Positions 36,401 to 44,955 of a DNA stretch of 64,000 bases are shown here, piece by piece. The stretch comes from Microbacterium arborescens (GTDB lineage: Bacteria; Actinomycetota; Actinomycetes; Actinomycetales; Microbacteriaceae): NCBI RefSeq assembly GCF_030369635.1, contig NZ_CP128474.1, positions 2,294,001-2,358,000 of the forward strand. Reading direction: 5' to 3'. The notes below the pieces were generated by a model. The model was given only the letters and a program-made list of their open reading frames with translations. It searched no databases and was not told the origin of the DNA. Position numbers and translations under genes: made by a program. How positions within the stretch are numbered: the first letter of the stretch is position 1; every line of letters begins with the position of its first letter.

Positions 36401-37080
36401 AGCATCCCCCTTTCGATGATGGTGCGGACGTTGACGTCGCGCAGCACGACGAGGCTGTGCCCCGGCGTCGCGACGAAGATGCGGCCCTGTCCCCACTCGC
36501 GCGTCCAGACGGCGGGCGAGGTGATGGGGCGGTGCCACGGGTGGTAGGGCTGCACGGGATGCGTCGTCGTCGCGAGCACGTCGTTGAGGTCGTCGGAGAG
36601 CACCCAGTACTGCTCCGTGCGCAGCGTGAAGTCTTCGAGACCGGCCATGATCTCCGAGCGGCGACCCGCCTCGGTGAGGTCGACGGTGTAGCAGAGGTAG
36701 TTGTCGGTCTCGTCGCCGACGCGGGCGTCGGGGTGCTTCGCGGGGTGCGTCGCGAACTGTCCGCCGATGAGCTGGAGGTAGTCGGAGTTGTCGCGGTACG
36801 AGTCGGCGATGCCGCCGTGCCAGCCCGCCAGTCCGGTTCCCCGCTCGACCGCGTCGCGCAGGCCCGCGAAGGCCTCGCGCGAGATCTTCGACATTGTGAC
36901 GGACTGCACGATCAGGTCGGTGCGCTCCATCGTCGCGCGGTCGGTGTAGACCTCGTTGTCCTCTTCGATGCGGACCTCGAAGCCGTTCTCCTCGAGGAAC
37001 GGGACGAAGAGGTTCGTGGCCTCGACGGGCTTGTGCCCTTCCCATCCGCCTCGGACGATGAGCGCCTGTCTCGCGGTCAT
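36373..37080 (-). CDS. ThuA-like domain protein
   Basis: A 235-residue cytoplasmic protein of the ThuA-like (glutamine-amidotransferase-fold) family found with sugar oxidoreductases. It starts MTARQALIVRGGWEGHKP; conserved parts are GTGLAGWHGGIADSY, HPDARVGDETDNYL and GRIFVATPGHS. It belongs to the group annotated as trehalose utilisation-like and is distinct from the true ThuA at 46152. The biochemical role of the fold is not settled. The start overlaps the upstream Gfo/Idh gene by ATGA and its end overlaps the next oxidoreductase by 28 bp, so all are made together. Confidence 0.82.
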   Translation of the reverse strand: MTARQALIVRGGWEGHKPVEATNLFVPFLEENGFEVRIEEDNEVYTDRATMERTDLIVQSVTMSKISREAFAGLRDAVERGTGLAGWHGGIADSYRDNSDYLQLIGGQFATHPAKHPDARVGDETDNYLCYTVDLTEAGRRSEIMAGLEDFTLRTEQYWVLSDDLNDVLATTTHPVQPYHPWHRPITSPAVWTREWGQGRIFVATPGHSLVVLRDVNVRTIIERGMLWASRTASV

Positions 37081-38261
37081 GAGCTGACCCCTTCCACTCG
37101 GATGCTTCTGCTGTCGGTTGACGCGCTCTCCTCGACCGCCGCGAGGACGCGCTGCACCTGCGCCGCTTCGGCGAACGACGGATGCGCCTCGACCTCGCCC
37201 GCGACGGCACGGACGAAGTCGACGCTCTGATGCGTGAACAGGTGCTCGTATCCGAGCCCGTGTCCCGCCGGCCACCAGGCTCCTGCGTAGGGATGCTCGG
37301 GCTCGGTAGCGTCGATGCGCCGGAAACCCTGCTCACCGGCGGGCAGTGTCGCGTCGGCGAAGAGCAGGTCGTTCAGGTGTGAGAAGTCGAAGGCGACCGC
37401 TCCGCGGTCACCGCTGATCTCGATGCGGTTGGCGTTGCGGTGTCCCGTGGCCATGCGCGTCGCCTCGAAGACGCCGAGCGCACCATCGGAGAAGGATGCC
37501 GTGAACGCCGCGGCGTCGTCGACGGTCACGTGCTCGGTCGCGGCACCGGCACCCGCACGACCGCCGAGCCCGACGCGTTCGTCGAGGACGGGGCGCTCGT
37601 CGACGAAGGTGCGCAGGACGCCCGAGACGCTCGTGATGCGCGCTCCCGTGAGCCACTGGGCGGTGTCGATGCTGTGCGCGCCGATGTCGCCGAGCGCGCC
37701 CGATCCCGCGCGTTCGCGATCGAGGCGCCAGGTGAACGGCGCGTCCGGATCGGTGAGCCAGTCCTGCAGGTACTGCGCGCGCACGTGCCGGATCCGGCCG
37801 ATGCGTCCTTCTTCGATCAAGCGTCGCGCCAGAGCGAGGGCGGGCGTTCGGCGGTAGCTGAAGCCGCACATGGCGACGACTCCGCGCGAGGCCGCAGCAG
37901 CGGCGGCATCCGTCATCCGATCGGCGTCGGCGACGTCGTTGGCCAGCGGCTTCTCGCACAGCACGTGCAGACCGGCGTCGAGCGCGGCGAGCGCGATCTC
38001 GGCATGGGTGTCGCCGGGGGTGCAGATGTCGACGGCGTCGATGTCGTCGCGTGCGATGACGCTGCGCCAGTCGTCGCTCGACTCGGCGATACCGAAGCGT
38101 GACGCGGCGTCGGCGGCGCGCTGCGCGTCGCTTCCCGCGAGCACGACGACCTCCGGCTCGATCGACAGGTCGAAGAAGCGCGGAGCGGTGCGCCAGGCGT
38201 GCGCGTGCATCCGTCCCATGAACCCGGTTCCGATGATCGCGATGCGCAATCGTCTCGACAT
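37077..38261 (-). CDS. Gfo/Idh/MocA-family oxidoreductase
   Basis: A 394-residue NAD(P)-dependent dehydrogenase. It has the Rossmann motif IAIIGTGFMGRMHAHAW, the lysine motif HVLCEKPLAND and the GDIGAHSIDTAQWL segment that carries the catalytic-region histidine in this family. The ATG at 38261 has a strong GGAGGG ribosome binding site. It is the first gene of the operon (Gfo/Idh, ThuA-like, Gfo/Idh, GH51) and diverges from a LacI regulator. Two Gfo/Idh enzymes around one ThuA-like protein suggest sequential or complex-forming oxidation steps. Confidence 0.86.
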   Translation of the reverse strand: MSRRLRIAIIGTGFMGRMHAHAWRTAPRFFDLSIEPEVVVLAGSDAQRAADAASRFGIAESSDDWRSVIARDDIDAVDICTPGDTHAEIALAALDAGLHVLCEKPLANDVADADRMTDAAAAAASRGVVAMCGFSYRRTPALALARRLIEEGRIGRIRHVRAQYLQDWLTDPDAPFTWRLDRERAGSGALGDIGAHSIDTAQWLTGARITSVSGVLRTFVDERPVLDERVGLGGRAGAGAATEHVTVDDAAAFTASFSDGALGVFEATRMATGHRNANRIEISGDRGAVAFDFSHLNDLLFADATLPAGEQGFRRIDATEPEHPYAGAWWPAGHGLGYEHLFTHQSVDFVRAVAGEVEAHPSFAEAAQVQRVLAAVEESASTDSRSIRVEGVSS

Positions 38262-38334
38262 CCTCGTCTCCCTCCGCACCGGTGCGTGTGATCGCGGACC
38301 ACGATGTCACAGCCTCTCGACGCGGACGGCGCGG

Positions 38335-38344
38335 TTTGCGCAAA
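38335..38344. promoter_or_regulatory. LacI-type operator between divergent operon and regulator
   Basis: TTTGCGCAAA is a perfect palindrome with the central CG typical of LacI/GalR operators. It overlaps CAAAAT (38341-38346), the likely -10 of the lacI gene, and lies 74 bp upstream of the divergent operon. Confidence 0.6.
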
Positions 38345-38353
38345 ATAGGGAAC

Positions 38354-39370
38354 ATGCCCGCTACCCGCCCGAGCCTCACCGACGTCGCCGCAGCAGCCGG
38401 GGTCAGCGTGGCGACCGTCTCGCGGGCGCTGCGCGGTCGCGGCGAGCTGTCGCCCGAGACCCGCACACGCGTGCTCGCAGCCGCCGAGCAGCTCGGCTAC
38501 GCGCGCAACGGCACCCCGCGGGGCCGACCCCGCGGCGGGACGTCTCGCATCTTCGATCTGGTTCTCGGACATTTCCACGACCCCTACACCGACGAGGTCG
38601 TCGCGGGCGCGCACACCGCGGCCTCGCGCCTGAACTACGATCTCGTCCTCACCGCCGAGCGCGACGATCCCGATGACGACTGGCCGGCCCGCATCCGCTC
38701 CCGAGGGTCGGCGGGGGTCGTGCTCGGTCTCATCCTGCCCACGACGGCGCAGCTGGAGATCATGCACGGCGCCGGCATCCCCGTCGTGCTGCTCGAGCCG
38801 CCGTCGGGTACCACCCAGCATGTGCCGAGCGTGCGGAACACCGATCACGCGGGCGGCTCGGCGGCGGCCGAGCATCTCCTCGCACAGGGCGCCCGCCGCT
38901 TCATCGTGATCGGCGGGGCACCGTCGTACCGGTACGGCCGCGCGCGGATCGAGGGCTTCCTCTCGGCGCTCGACGAGGCGGCGCCGGGGGCGCCTCGCGT
39001 TCTGACGACGGCTGACTGGGGCGCGGCGGACGCGCGGCGGGCATGCGCCGCAGCGCTCGACGACCTCGGCGGCGACGGTCCCATCGGGCTGTTCGCCTGC
39101 TCCGACGAGATGGCCGCCGGCGCCTACCGGGCCATCGCCGAAGCGGGACTCGCCGTGGGGCGCCACGTCCTCGTCGTGGGGTACGACGACGTACGCGGGG
39201 CGCGGTGGCTGCACCCCCCGCTCACCACCATCCGCCAGCCCATCCGCGAGATGGCGGCCGCGGCCGTCACGCTCCTGGCGCAGATGGCCGGCGGTGCACA
39301 GCTCGCCGACGAAGTGGTCGAGCTGCCGACGGTCCTCGTAGCCCGCGGCTCGACCGGCCGCCCGCGCTGA
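38354..39370 (+). CDS. LacI-family transcriptional regulator
   Basis: A 338-residue regulator with the N-terminal helix-turn-helix SLTDVAAAAGVSVATVSRAL and hinge region, followed by a periplasmic-binding-protein-like effector domain ending in TTIRQPIREMAAAAVTLL. The ATG at 38354 has no Shine-Dalgarno sequence; a CAAAAT -10 ends 7 nt upstream, so it may be leaderless. It probably represses the divergent Gfo/Idh-ThuA-like-Gfo/Idh-GH51 operon and itself through the TTTGCGCAAA site. The effector sugar is unknown; arabinose-containing oligosaccharide is a guess from context. Confidence 0.88.
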   Translation: MPATRPSLTDVAAAAGVSVATVSRALRGRGELSPETRTRVLAAAEQLGYARNGTPRGRPRGGTSRIFDLVLGHFHDPYTDEVVAGAHTAASRLNYDLVLTAERDDPDDDWPARIRSRGSAGVVLGLILPTTAQLEIMHGAGIPVVLLEPPSGTTQHVPSVRNTDHAGGSAAAEHLLAQGARRFIVIGGAPSYRYGRARIEGFLSALDEAAPGAPRVLTTADWGAADARRACAAALDDLGGDGPIGLFACSDEMAAGAYRAIAEAGLAVGRHVLVVGYDDVRGARWLHPPLTTIRQPIREMAAAAVTLLAQMAGGAQLADEVVELPTVLVARGSTGRPR

Positions 39371-39378
39371 CCGGCCGT

Positions 39379-39392
39379 GCCGCCGAGGCGGC
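39379..39392. terminator. Short hairpin between lacI and the GH127 gene
   Basis: GCCGCC-GA-GGCGGC lies in the 22-bp gap between two convergent stop codons. The loop is only 2 nt in the full pairing, so it is a weak candidate. Confidence 0.35.
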
Positions 39393-41219
39393 TCACGCGG
39401 GCGTGACGACCGGGAAGTAGACCGCGAAACGCTCGTCGACGACCTCGTTCAGCGGCACGAAACGGATGCCGGCCGAGCGCCCGACACTGCGGTACCGCGT
39501 GAGCCACTGCGACCATTGGCGTTCGTCGTCCGCCGCGAGCAGCGTCGTCGGGTCGCAGACGTCGCCGACGAGCGGCGTCTCCCGGTCGACGAGCCCCGCG
39601 AGGACCACGCCACCCTCGACGAAGGCGACGGTGGCGGGCTCGTCGGGAAGCGGCACCGTCCGCAGCTCGAATCCGAAACCCAGCTCGACCTCGGTTCGCC
39701 CGCCGGGATGATCGATCTCGATGAAGCGATCACGGTGCACCGCGGCCGCTTCCGACCGGACATCCACGTCACCCACGGTCCAGGCGGGCACGCGCATCCG
39801 CACGCGACCGCTCACCGTCGGCGCTGATTCGATCACGACCGAGACCCGCAGCGCGTGCGGCCGATGCGTCGATCCGCCGGGGCCCGCGTTCGCATCGGGA
39901 CCGACGTACAGCGCGTCGTCGAGGGTGCGCACCTCGACCGCGAGTTCGCCGGATGGCGTGTCGATGTCGGCGCGGACGGGGATGTACTGAGCGATCGTGA
40001 CGGCTTCGGCGTCGGCGTACACCGCCAGCGACGCGTGGCGCGTGTGCGCCTGCACGAGCGTGCCGTGGCAGCACCAGAAATCCTCCGTGGGCGATCCCCA
40101 CTCCTTGCGTGCTCCGCTCTGCAGCGGCAGGAAGTAGCTCACCATGCCGGTGCCGGGATGCTGCTGCGCGAGGATGCCGTTGACCAGATTCGCCTCGATG
40201 TAATCGAGGTACGACGCATCACCGGTCCATCGGTAGAGCACGTCCGCGAGCCGGATCATGTTGTAGACCGCGCAGTGCTCCTGCGTCTTCGCGCCTCGCC
40301 GTGCAGCGAAGGAGAACGGCGGCGTCCAGATCTCGCCCGAGGTCTGTCCCCCGGTGCAGAAGGTCCCGCGGCGGGCGACGGCCCAGTCCCAGTACGCCTC
40401 GACGATGCGGCGCCAGCGCTCCTCGCCGGTGACCTCGAACGCCCGTGCGGCGCCGAGCACCTCGGGGATCGTCGTGTTGGCGTGCATGTTGGTCAACATG
40501 TCCTCGCCCGCCAGCAGACCGTCGAAGAGCGACCGGTGGTCGTATCGATCGAGCAGGTCGCGGTAGAGGTCGTCATCGCCGGTGGCTTCGAGCAGGTCGG
40601 CCCAGACTTCGAGCATGCCGCCCGTCTCGACTTCGAGGAGGGCCTGGAACTCCTCGCGCCCGAACGCCCGAGCCCATTCCGCGAGCACCCCGGCAGCACG
40701 GTGGGCGATACGCAGGGCGCGCTCGTCGCCGAGGTCTCGGTGGACGTCGACCAGACCCATGAAGGTCTTGTGGATGTTGTACTGCGGCGCCCACACCTCG
40801 CGACCTTCGGCGAGCCGGCGCAGGAACGTCCGCGGGATACCGAACACCCATCCCTCGCCCGCGTCCTGACAGGCCTCGAGCTCGTCGAGCACCACTGACA
40901 GCTTGCCGCGCAGCACCGGGTCGCCGGTGACGGCGACCTCGCGCGCGGCAGCCGACATCCAGTGGCCGACGAAGTGTCCCCGCAAGAGGGCACCGGGCGT
41001 CTCCCACCCCCAGTGGCGTCCCCAGCCGCTCTCGACTCCCGGGGTGACCGAGGGCTTCAGGTGCCAGGCCTGGTCGCCGATGCCCGCCTCGATGCGGTGG
41101 TTCTGCACGAGAGCGCGTTCGTCGAGCGATACGAGATAGTCGCGATTGACGCGACGACGGCGATCGTAGGTACCCGGCAGCAGCCGGACGCTGTCCGGCG
41201 CGAGAGCGGATGTGGTCAT
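39393..41219 (-). CDS. GH127 beta-L-arabinofuranosidase
   Basis: Predicted cytoplasmic exo-enzyme of 608 residues releasing beta-L-arabinofuranose, as from hydroxyproline-linked oligo-arabinosides or complex pectin. The active-site pieces of the HypBA1-type enzyme are present: GQTSGEIW (E296), the zinc ligand and acid pair E314-x-C316 in TQEHCAVYN, and the vicinal cysteines C383-C384 in DFWCCHGT, one of which is the nucleophile. There is no signal peptide. It is divergent from the GH36-GH27 pair across 76 bp that hold a GAGATCGATCTC operator. Related families (GH137/142/146) cannot be fully excluded, but the Cys pattern favours GH127. Confidence 0.87.
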   Translation of the reverse strand: MTTSALAPDSVRLLPGTYDRRRRVNRDYLVSLDERALVQNHRIEAGIGDQAWHLKPSVTPGVESGWGRHWGWETPGALLRGHFVGHWMSAAAREVAVTGDPVLRGKLSVVLDELEACQDAGEGWVFGIPRTFLRRLAEGREVWAPQYNIHKTFMGLVDVHRDLGDERALRIAHRAAGVLAEWARAFGREEFQALLEVETGGMLEVWADLLEATGDDDLYRDLLDRYDHRSLFDGLLAGEDMLTNMHANTTIPEVLGAARAFEVTGEERWRRIVEAYWDWAVARRGTFCTGGQTSGEIWTPPFSFAARRGAKTQEHCAVYNMIRLADVLYRWTGDASYLDYIEANLVNGILAQQHPGTGMVSYFLPLQSGARKEWGSPTEDFWCCHGTLVQAHTRHASLAVYADAEAVTIAQYIPVRADIDTPSGELAVEVRTLDDALYVGPDANAGPGGSTHRPHALRVSVVIESAPTVSGRVRMRVPAWTVGDVDVRSEAAAVHRDRFIEIDHPGGRTEVELGFGFELRTVPLPDEPATVAFVEGGVVLAGLVDRETPLVGDVCDPTTLLAADDERQWSQWLTRYRSVGRSAGIRFVPLNEVVDERFAVYFPVVTPA

Positions 41220-41245
41220 GGTTGTGCCATCTCCTTCGATGTGCT

Positions 41246-41265
41246 GAGATCGATCTCTGACTGTA
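41246..41265. promoter_or_regulatory. Operator and -10 in the GH127 / GH36 divergent region
   Basis: GAGATCGATCTC (41246-41257) is a perfect 12-bp palindrome with a central CG. On the minus strand TACAGT (41265-41260) forms a -10 for GH127 so that the operator covers the expected start of transcription. The same sequence type occurs twice around the second LacI gene at 50.2-50.4 kb. Confidence 0.6.
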
Positions 41266-41295
41266 CCGCCCGAGCGATGTCAGCAGAATAGGAGC

Positions 41296-43503
41296 ATGGA
41301 TTCCATGCGCGTGATCCACCTCAGTGCCGAGGACGTCTCCGTCGTCATCGCGACGACCGATGATGGGATGCCGGAGATCGTCCATTGGGGCGCGGCCCTG
41401 ACATCGTCGGAGCCCGACCTCCTCACGTTCGTCGCAGCTGAGAGGAGGAGCGGGATCGACGGCGATTCCGACGTTCCGTACCGCGCGAGTGTGCTCCCGG
41501 AGCACAGCCGCGGGTGGTTCGGGGCGCCGGGGCTCTCGGCACATCGAGGAGGCTCGGGATGGGCGCCGCGCTTCGCACTGCGCTCGCTCGCCGTCGATGG
41601 CGCCGAAGCCGGACCGGGCGTGACCTCGGCGGGGGCGGGGCGGGTCGGCGCGGTCCTTCACGATGACACGGCGGAGATCGAGCTCACGCTAGAGATCGAT
41701 CTCACGCGCGACGGCCTCCTCCGCACCCGCGCGCGAGTCCGAAACACCGCGATCGCCGCGACGACCCCCGCGCCTCTCGAGGTCCAGGCACTCGCCGTCG
41801 CCCTTCCGGTGCCGACATGGGCGCAGGAGGTCCTCGACTTCACCGGTCGGTGGGGGCACGAACGCATCCCTCAGCGGCATCCGGTCGTCCGCGGCGACCA
41901 CACGCGCACCTCCCGGCGCGGACGAACCGGCCTCGACGCGACGCTCGTGCAGGCCGTCGGCACGCCCGGCTTCTCCGCGGACGCCGGCGAGGTGTGGATC
42001 GGACACGTCGGATTCAGCGGGAACCACGAGCACACCGTCGAGCGCACCGACGGGCGCCTGCACTTCCGGGGCGGCGAGTCGCTCCTCCCCGGCGAGATCC
42101 GGTTGGCGCCCGGCGAGGAGTACGCCGGACCCTGGGTGTTCGGCAGCTACGGATACGGTCTCGACGACGCTGCAGCTCGCTTCCACGCTCACCTGCGCGC
42201 ACTCTCGCGTTCCTCACGCCGCCCCCGTCCCGTCACGATGAACGTCTGGGAGGCGGTGTACTTCGATCACGACCACCGTGTGCTCGTCGACCTGGCGGGC
42301 CGCGCGGCGGAGCTCGGCGTCGAACGCTACGTTCTCGACGACGGCTGGTTCCGCGGGCGCAACGACGACCGCGCCGGGCTCGGCGACTGGTCACCCGACC
42401 CCGTCGCCTGGCCCGACGGCCTCCGTCCGCTGGCCGACGAGGTCCGTGCGCTCGGCATGGAGTTCGGGCTCTGGGTGGAGCCCGAGATGATCAACGAGGA
42501 CTCCGACCTCGCCCGCGCGCACCCCGAATGGATCCTGCGGGCTGGGCCCGAGCTTCCCCCGCGCTACCGGTTCCAGCAGGTACTCGACCTCACACAGCCC
42601 GCCGCGTTCGACCACGTCCTGGGAGTGCTCGACGGGCTCATCGAGGACGTCGGTGTGAGCTACCTCAAGTGGGATCACAACCGCGACCTCATCGCCGCAG
42701 GGCACCCCGCCTCGGGCGCCCCCGCGGTCCACGAGCAGACCCTTGCGGTGTACCGACTCATCGATGAACTCCGCCGTCGGCACCCCGACCTCGAGATCGA
42801 GAGCTGCGCCTCGGGCGGCGGACGGGTCGACCTGGGCATCCTCGAGCGGACCGACCGGATCCATCCGTCCGACAGCCATGACCCGCACGACCGTTTCGGC
42901 ATCCTGCGGTGGACGGGCCTGCTGGTGCCCCCGGAGATGATGGGATCGCACGTCGCCTCCCCCGTGTCGAGCGTCACGGGACGCACCCACGACCTGCAGT
43001 TCCGGTGCGCCGTGGCTTTCCTCGGCCACTTCGGCATCGAATGGGACATCCGCGATCTCGACGAGCACGACCGGCGCGTCCTCGGCGCCTGGATCGCGCG
43101 GTACCGCCGGCACCGCGACCTCATCGCGTCGGGGCGGACCGTCGGGTCGGGCGAGCTCGACACCGCGGCTCCGCAGGTGCGCGGGGTCGTCGCGCCCGAC
43201 CGGTCCGAGGCGCTGTTCACGATCGTCACTCCGACGACCTCGCCCGACACGATCGCGCGCGTCCGGTTCCCCGGTCTGTCGATCGATCGGAGCTACCGTG
43301 TGTCGGTGAGCGGCTCCGAGTCGTTCGGACCGCCCTGGCAGGTTCCCGCCTGGCTCCGAGAGAGCCCGCCGCTCGGTGGTGGCGGGACCGGAACCGGCCC
43401 GGTCATCGCGGGTGCCGTGCTCTCGCGGGTCGGGCTGGAGTTCCCGACCTTCCACCCCGATCGCGCGGCCGTCGTGCACCTCGCGGCGGTGACGCCATCG
43501 TGA
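41296..43503 (+). CDS. GH36 alpha-galactosidase
   Basis: A 735-residue cytoplasmic enzyme hydrolysing terminal alpha-galactosyl residues of raffinose-type oligosaccharides or galactosylated glycans. The domains run N-terminal beta-sandwich (to about 310), TIM barrel, C-terminal beta domain. Nucleophile D460 lies in YLKWDHNRD; acid/base D526 lies in HPSDSHDPHDR (SxSHDPxDR instead of the frequent SDNTDxxDR). VLDDGWFRGRNDD and ESCASGGGR are further family marks. CAGAAT ends 6 nt before the ATG and an AGGAG is too close to serve, so initiation may be leaderless. The GH27 gene follows with a GTGA overlap. Confidence 0.9.
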   Translation: MDSMRVIHLSAEDVSVVIATTDDGMPEIVHWGAALTSSEPDLLTFVAAERRSGIDGDSDVPYRASVLPEHSRGWFGAPGLSAHRGGSGWAPRFALRSLAVDGAEAGPGVTSAGAGRVGAVLHDDTAEIELTLEIDLTRDGLLRTRARVRNTAIAATTPAPLEVQALAVALPVPTWAQEVLDFTGRWGHERIPQRHPVVRGDHTRTSRRGRTGLDATLVQAVGTPGFSADAGEVWIGHVGFSGNHEHTVERTDGRLHFRGGESLLPGEIRLAPGEEYAGPWVFGSYGYGLDDAAARFHAHLRALSRSSRRPRPVTMNVWEAVYFDHDHRVLVDLAGRAAELGVERYVLDDGWFRGRNDDRAGLGDWSPDPVAWPDGLRPLADEVRALGMEFGLWVEPEMINEDSDLARAHPEWILRAGPELPPRYRFQQVLDLTQPAAFDHVLGVLDGLIEDVGVSYLKWDHNRDLIAAGHPASGAPAVHEQTLAVYRLIDELRRRHPDLEIESCASGGGRVDLGILERTDRIHPSDSHDPHDRFGILRWTGLLVPPEMMGSHVASPVSSVTGRTHDLQFRCAVAFLGHFGIEWDIRDLDEHDRRVLGAWIARYRRHRDLIASGRTVGSGELDTAAPQVRGVVAPDRSEALFTIVTPTTSPDTIARVRFPGLSIDRSYRVSVSGSESFGPPWQVPAWLRESPPLGGGGTGTGPVIAGAVLSRVGLEFPTFHPDRAAVVHLAAVTPS

Positions 43504-44774
43504 TCGCCGAGCGCCGGGCCGCGGCATCCCGACCCCCGATGGGGTGGAACAGCTGGGACTGCTTCGGGTCGTCCGTGACGGAGGCCGAGGTCCTGGCGAA
43601 CGCGGAATATGCCGCCGAGCATCTGCTCAGCTTCGGGTGGGACACGATCGTCGTCGACATCCAGTGGTACGAACCCGATCCGGGCGCGCACGACTATCGA
43701 GAGGTCTCACGGCCGCTGCTCGACGCATGGGGCCGGCCGCTGCCCGCGCCCGAACGCTTCCCTTCCGCGGCGGACGGGAGCTTCCGCCCCCTCGCCGACC
43801 GCATCCACGAGCTCGGCCTGCGCTTCGGCGTTCATCTCATGCGGGGCGTCCCGCGCGCCGCAGCAGACGCGGCCCTGCCCGTCTCGGGTCACCCCGACGC
43901 GACGTGCGACTCGATCGCCGACCGCTCGAATGCCTGCGTGTGGAACCCCGACAACTACGGCGTCGACATGACCGCGCCCGGAGCCCAGGAATACTACGAC
44001 TCGGTCATGGCGCAGCTGGCGGCCTGGGGCGTCGACTTCGTCAAGCTCGATGACGTGCTCTACCCGCCCGTCGAGACGGCCGAGATCGCCGGGATCTCAC
44101 GCGCGATCGATCGGTCGGGACGGACGATGGTCCTGAGCCTGTCGCCCGGCAAGCGACTGTCGCTCGCGCACCTCGACACCCTCCGGGATCACGGTCAGAT
44201 GTGGCGGATCTCCGACGACTTCTGGGACGACTGGCCCCAGGTGGTCGAACAGTTCCAGCGCGCGGCCCGCTGGGCCCCGTTCCAGCAACGCGGGGCATGG
44301 GCGGATGCCGACATGCTCCCCTTCGGCCGCATCGGCGTGCGCGGACACGTCGGCGAGGATCGTCTGAGCCGCCTCACGGTCGAGGAGCAGCGCACCGTCA
44401 TGACGTTGTGGAGCATGATGCGCTCACCGCTCATGATGGGCGGCCACCTCCCCGACACCCCGCCCGAGACGCTCGACCTCCTGCGCAACGCCGGGGTCCT
44501 CGCGCTGCGTGACGGCGAAGAGTCGCGCGAGATCGTGCGCGACGGCGACCTCGTCATCTGGAGCGCGCGGGTGGGCGCACGCGCCTACCGCGCGGTCTTC
44601 TGGCTCGGCGACGACACTCAGGATCTCGTCGTCCACCTCGCCGATCTCGGGGTCGGCGCCGCGGGGACGGGTTCGTGCACGGACGTGTGGAGCGGCGACC
44701 CCGTCGAAATCGCCGAAGGACGCGTCATACTGACGGTGCCCGGTCACGGCACGCGCTTGCTCGTCTTCGGCTGA
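43500..44774 (+). CDS. GH27 alpha-galactosidase or beta-L-arabinopyranosidase
   Basis: A 424-residue cytoplasmic glycosidase with the GH27 hallmarks: PPMGWNSWDCFG near the N-terminus, nucleophile D184 in FVKLDDVLY and acid/base D240 in WRISDDFWDDW (aligned with human alpha-galactosidase A), then ADADMLPFG and SMMRSPLMMGG. The GTG at 43500 overlaps the GH36 stop by 4 bp. GH27 includes alpha-galactosidases, alpha-N-acetylgalactosaminidases and beta-L-arabinopyranosidases. Having two alpha-galactosidase-clan genes side by side next to arabinofuranosidases makes beta-L-arabinopyranosidase activity a real alternative, since L-arabinopyranose and D-galactose share stereochemistry. Confidence 0.88.
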   Translation: MIAERRAAASRPPMGWNSWDCFGSSVTEAEVLANAEYAAEHLLSFGWDTIVVDIQWYEPDPGAHDYREVSRPLLDAWGRPLPAPERFPSAADGSFRPLADRIHELGLRFGVHLMRGVPRAAADAALPVSGHPDATCDSIADRSNACVWNPDNYGVDMTAPGAQEYYDSVMAQLAAWGVDFVKLDDVLYPPVETAEIAGISRAIDRSGRTMVLSLSPGKRLSLAHLDTLRDHGQMWRISDDFWDDWPQVVEQFQRAARWAPFQQRGAWADADMLPFGRIGVRGHVGEDRLSRLTVEEQRTVMTLWSMMRSPLMMGGHLPDTPPETLDLLRNAGVLALRDGEESREIVRDGDLVIWSARVGARAYRAVFWLGDDTQDLVVHLADLGVGAAGTGSCTDVWSGDPVEIAEGRVILTVPGHGTRLLVFG

Positions 44775-44803
44775 CCGTCGGGCGGCGCGGCCCCGCCCGA
44801 CGG
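44775..44803 (+). terminator. Hairpin terminator after the GH27 gene
   Basis: Perfect 11-bp arms CCGTCGGGCGG / CCGCCCGACGG with a 7-nt loop start immediately after the stop codon. There is no T tract. Confidence 0.6.
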
Positions 44804-44955
44804 CGAGCCGACGCAAACGGCTGCCAATCCCCCGCCGACACGACCATTCACGTCGGGTCGGCGACCATCGACGACCCGCGCTCCCCTCCGGCACGCGAGC
44901 CGACGCAAACGGCTGCCAACTCGCCGCTGACACGACGATTCACGTCGGGCCGGCG
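44803..44955. repeat. 61-bp imperfect direct repeat, two copies
   Basis: Copies at 44803-44863 and 44895-44955 both begin GCGAGCCGACGCAAACGGCT and end with a CACGTCGGGYCGGCG block, differing at a few positions. They are non-coding on both strands as far as can be seen and lie between two convergent operons. The second copy runs directly into an 11-bp tandem array. Confidence 0.8.
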
